From: Leguminivora glycinivorella
Lineage: Eukaryota > Arthropoda > Insecta > Lepidoptera > Tortricidae
DNA: 64,000 nucleotides
Assembly: GCF_023078275.1 (NCBI RefSeq)
Contig: NC_062985.1
Coordinates: forward strand, 806,001 to 870,000
Direction of reading: 5' to 3'
Position 1 is the first letter of the stretch; the number at the start of each line of letters is the position of its first letter. A program made the position numbers and the translations under genes. Below are positions 60,490 through 64,000 of the stretch, piece by piece. The notes beneath the pieces are model-generated. The model searched no databases. It was not told the origin of the DNA and worked only from the letters and a program-made list of their open reading frames with translations.

Positions 60490-61545
60490 GGGGGATGGAT
60501 GAGATTAGCAGAAGATCGGGAACAATGGTGTGCATTGGGAGAGGCCTATGTCCAGTAGGGTGGAACGTGCTTGTATGGAGAAAATTAAAAATTAGAAATT
60601 CATAACATATCAAAAGTTGTGGAAAAAATTATAGATTATATTTCTGGTATCAAATTTAAAATTAGGTACTACTTTTAGCCCTCTACCAGCCGTAGAAGCA
60701 AAAAAAAATAAGGTAAGGTAGGTAGATTTATTATTAATTTATGATATAAAAGAACCTGTTATTAAGTGAATTTAACCACAATAATGTTTAAATTTATTAA
60801 ATAATAGTAAATAATGATACTTCAATATTTCATTTTTAACTCAATGATCACGTTATCATGCGAAATGCGATAAACGAAGTAACAAGTACAATATATTTTT
60901 TGGGTTGTCTTTTATATGAAAGGACATCTTTAGATATAAATAAAAAAGCTTTGGGTTTTTGCGTTTTTCTTGATTTTTCCTACTTTTTCATGATGACCAA
61001 GAGTGACATTTTAGGCGTTAATTGGGCAATTTAAGCATACTTTGAAGCGTTATAACCAAAAATGTTGGTTGGACTGATATGTTGTTTAATGTGCTATGAG
61101 TTTATTTCAATTGATAGCTTTTCTGTCACATGCTTAGAATATTTTTTTAAGCGCGAGTTATATATAAATAGGATTTTTTGGAAAATTACAAATTTACAGT
61201 AAATTTAGGTCTCAGAAAAAAAATGTTTTAACTTAAAAAAAAACTGAAATTAAAATCATTTCTGATACCAAAGGTGGTGTTTAATATATAAATGTAAAAA
61301 AAATATGTAAAATTAAAAAAATATATTTTGCAAAAAAATTTTAATATTTTTTTATTAAATTAATGGTAGAGGGCCAAAAGTATATAACTAGATTTTTTTA
61401 TTATTTTTCTCATAATCTACATAAAATTAGGCATTCTTTGAGTGGTATATTCAATTGCATATTTCCAAAATTTTTAAATTCGCTCCACCTTAATGTCCAG
61501 CAGTGGACGAAGATAGGCCGATAATGATGATGATGATGATGACTT
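60490..61545 (+). repeat. RTE-like LINE 3' end split by an insertion
   Basis: 'gcattgggagaggcctatg' (60536) is cut by 60556-61492 and resumes at 'gtccagcagtggacgaag', then (GAT)n at 61523-61542. The remnant encodes ALGEAYVQ and QQW-like ends. Confidence 0.7.
60556..61492. mobile_element. 937-bp TIR element with 8-bp target duplication
   Basis: Ends 'tagggtggaacg' and 'cgctccacctta' (inverted, two mismatches). ATGTCCAG on both sides (60548-60555, 61493-61500). An inner inverted pair 'tacttttagccctctacca' / 'tggtagagggccaaaagta' is near 60669 and 61364. AT-rich, non-coding. The 8-bp duplication suggests hAT or a similar superfamily. Confidence 0.8.
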
Positions 61546-62761
61546 TAACAGTAACTCTCTATACTCGGTCCTCTTTGGGTCATATTCTTTACGCCTATCG
61601 CTATCCACCTATGCGTGTACGATCTGTTTGCGTGACATTTCTTAGGATTGTGTTGTAGGCATTTTTAATGGTTGTTCCTGAAAGTTCACTGTCAGGTCAA
61701 CCTTTGTTTTAAGGTCACGTTATACTAAATTATAGTTCAAGGTCGCAGAGGATACTTGTCAATAGTCATCAAGTAAATGGGCAGAGTCTATTATCAATAT
61801 TCATTATATAAATATTAAATTCATAAATAAGCATAGGCACCGCAGGTAACTTTTTATTAGGGCAACAATTTACACCACGTTGATATAATAGGTACCTATT
61901 TAACTTTTCTCTTTATTTACAATGTAGGTTAATCAACTTTTTCTTGCCTGTTATTGCCATGGTTACGGTCCCCTGAGTCACGCTGGTTTAATGCAAAATT
62001 ATGCTACTGAAATTATGCAAGCATGCATGTAGTCCATGTTTGTAGGTGGCAAATCTAGGAAAGGGCTTGTTAGCACCAGAAAAAATCATGAATTAATATA
62101 ATAATTAAATAATTTGGTCGTGTTACAGGCCACACCCGGTAGGCCATTTATTGAATTCAGCCGCCCGTATCATTCGCGGGGACTGGACTCGGAAGTCATA
62201 GATCAATAAAAAAAAAAAAACCCGGTAGGCATATATTATTATGTAAGAAAAATACATAGTAGGTATAAATAAAAAGGCTTAGAAACATTTTAAAAGCCAT
62301 ATAACACCTCAAATTATCGCTAGCGCAAAAAAAGAACCTGCTTTATAATTTAAAACTTTTTAATACTAAAAGCGACTTAATAGCGACATTTCTCGACATC
62401 TGCATAATCGTTCGCAAATTGTTTTGCGCCACAGACCTATACCTGAAATAAATGCCGCAAGTATGAAAACCAAAGTGTCTATTTTTCCTGGAATGTTGAC
62501 GTTACGTATGTGATTTCGTTGGTTAGGTGAAAATCGTATTTATTCATTTAAACAATCTTGATTAAATTAAAAAAATATTATGAAATACAAAAATAAGTAT
62601 AATTCAGTGCATAGAGGCATTTTCTTGATGAGACCTTGTGGTTAAGTTTTCACCATCACCTATCCTCTCGTGGGTGTAGTGGAAATCGGCTGTGTGATAT
62701 GCGTTTAATTCGAACTCTGGGTTCATTCATTCTACAATGGTCTCTTGAATAAACTCATGTC
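61546..62761. other. No gene recognised
   Basis: AT-rich. A retroposon scrap 'ccgcccgtatcattcgcg' with a poly(A) run is near 62160-62220. Nothing else supported. Confidence 0.5.
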
Positions 62762-63449
62762 TATACACCGTGTTTCACTTAACACTAAAAACCTGAAAAC
62801 TGTTTGTTCAGAATCGAGAGTAGAATCGATTGAGCTATATCTTGATGGGGGTAATATTTTTTGTTTTAATTTGTATTATTAGTTATTGTTTACGTGCCCA
62901 TTCTACAAATTTGTAATACAACATTGTGCATATCATATTGTTAGAGGTTGTATACCTTTTTCAGTATTTAAGGGTATTAATACTGGCTGGTTACGTGGAC
63001 GATTATTTTTTCCGCTACGTGATAGACGTTGTGCGTCAGTTTAATTTTAAAGTTTATCATAAGTCATAACAAATTGACTCGTACCTAATTACAACCTTGT
63101 CATTTTGAATTTTAGGTTTAAATTTGCTTACTGAGTCACCTGTCCAATTTGAAGTTTACTGTGACACAGGTTAAAGGGCTTTACATTGACATAGCTGTCT
63201 ATTGGTAAACCTTATGTCGTTGCAGTAACGTACACAATTAAACAGTTTGAAGGTTTATTATGGTAGCTAGCAATTATTTTATTGAGTGTAGAGTTAAAAG
63301 CCGAGTAGAGATGCACATAAAATTTAAAACTCAATTTAAAAAAAAACAATCATCAGATTAAAAAATGAACATTCTAGATTTACGTTTAAAAAAATAAAAA
63401 TCAGTTGGGGTGTCTGAGGTTTTGAGTGATACCGGAAACACCGTGTATA
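62762..63449. mobile_element. TIR element with TATACACCGTGTTTC ends
   Basis: Left 'tatacaccgtgtttcactt' and right 'ggaaacaccgtgtata' are inverted, with similarity extending about 35 bp ('aaaaacct' / 'aggttttg'). TA-type target likely. Confidence 0.65.
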
Positions 63450-63609
63450 AAACGGTCTTCCCAGGTATATGAGTTGCTGTTGCTGCCGACAGGAGTCTGC
63501 AGCTGTGCCCTGCAGTAGGCTCAATTATTATTATTTAATATGTATAGATATTTTTAAAACAGTTTTCATACACAAAACAGTTCAATCGGTGCCTTATTAA
63601 CAATTAATC

Positions 63610-63815
63610 ACTCTTTATTACCATTGGGTATCGTAGAAGTCGACTGTGGGATATGGGTTAAAATTGTGGCGTACGCGAGAAGCTGGCAACCTGTTACTGC
63701 AATGTCACAATTTAGATTTCTTTCAATCCCTTTTTGCCTAGAGTGGCACTGAAACTTGAGTAGTTCATGTGCTCTGCCTACCTACCCCTTTATGGGATAT
63801 AGGCGTGATTATTTT
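63610..63815 (-). repeat. Dispersed repeat, reverse of 25850-26095
   Basis: 'ttaccattgggtatcgtag' to 'gggatataggcgtgatta'. Confidence 0.7.
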
Positions 63816-63817
63816 TT

Positions 63818-63905
63818 TTATTTAAACTTTATTGCACGACATAAAATTGTACAAATGGCGGACTTAATGCCTTAAGGCATTCTCTACCAGTCAACCATTG
63901 GATCA
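63818..63905 (-). repeat. LINE 3' tail
   Basis: 'tttatttaaactttattgc' and 'aatggcggacttaatgcc', as in 12290-12416 reversed. Confidence 0.7.
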
Positions 63906-64000
63906 AACAGAAACTTTAGTTAGTGCAGGATTGTCAATATAGAGATGTGACAAGAAACACAAATCAAATTACCTATGTATCCAATAAAAGAAAATGTATA

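Overview
The window looks like nuclear DNA from a lepidopteran (moth or butterfly). It is AT-rich, holds parts of only three host genes in 64 kb, has short exons with GT/AG introns, and is otherwise packed with repeats of kinds I associate with Lepidoptera: LINE tails ending in TAAA repeats, tRNA-derived SINEs, GGGTTCCGT-type and CCCCCGAC-type repeats, Helitron-like CTAG ends and many fold-back MITEs.

Layout. 1-22387 is dominated by two copies of a ~9.98 kb block (1-9983 and 12410-22387) separated by 2.4 kb. By eye they differ only at ten homopolymer runs, so they are either an assembly duplication or a very recent tandem duplication. Each copy carries the same dead mariner and several MITEs. 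22388-24374 is repeat material. 24375-28287 (+) encodes the AAA ATPase part and C-terminus of a katanin p60-like 2 (KATNAL2-type) protein in five exons; two of these exons have decayed extra copies in the adjacent introns. 28288-32352 is intergenic and rich in hairpin elements. 32353-37100 (-) is a nearly complete BTBD1/2-type BTB-BACK-PHR gene in four coding exons, with one apparent single-base frameshift. 37101-47200 is nested LINEs, SINEs and TIR elements. 52555-55210 (+) holds the first two coding exons of a RasGRF-type Ras exchange factor (N-terminus and start of the PH domain); its first coding exon is followed by nine more copies at an exact 119-bp period. The rest of that gene is probably right of the window. 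55211-64000 is intronic or intergenic repeat material, including a Penelope-like fragment with perfect 50-bp inverted ends and a 14-bp target duplication.

The three host genes (microtubule-severing ATPase, PHR-type BTB adaptor, Ras GEF) are not a functional cluster that I can recognise. The most unusual signal is small-scale tandem multiplication of exons with their splice donors in two neighbouring genes. Next are several transposon insertions whose boundaries can be read exactly from target-site duplications, one of them with the empty site present elsewhere in the window. All calls come from reading sequence by eye; no database search or alignment was run.
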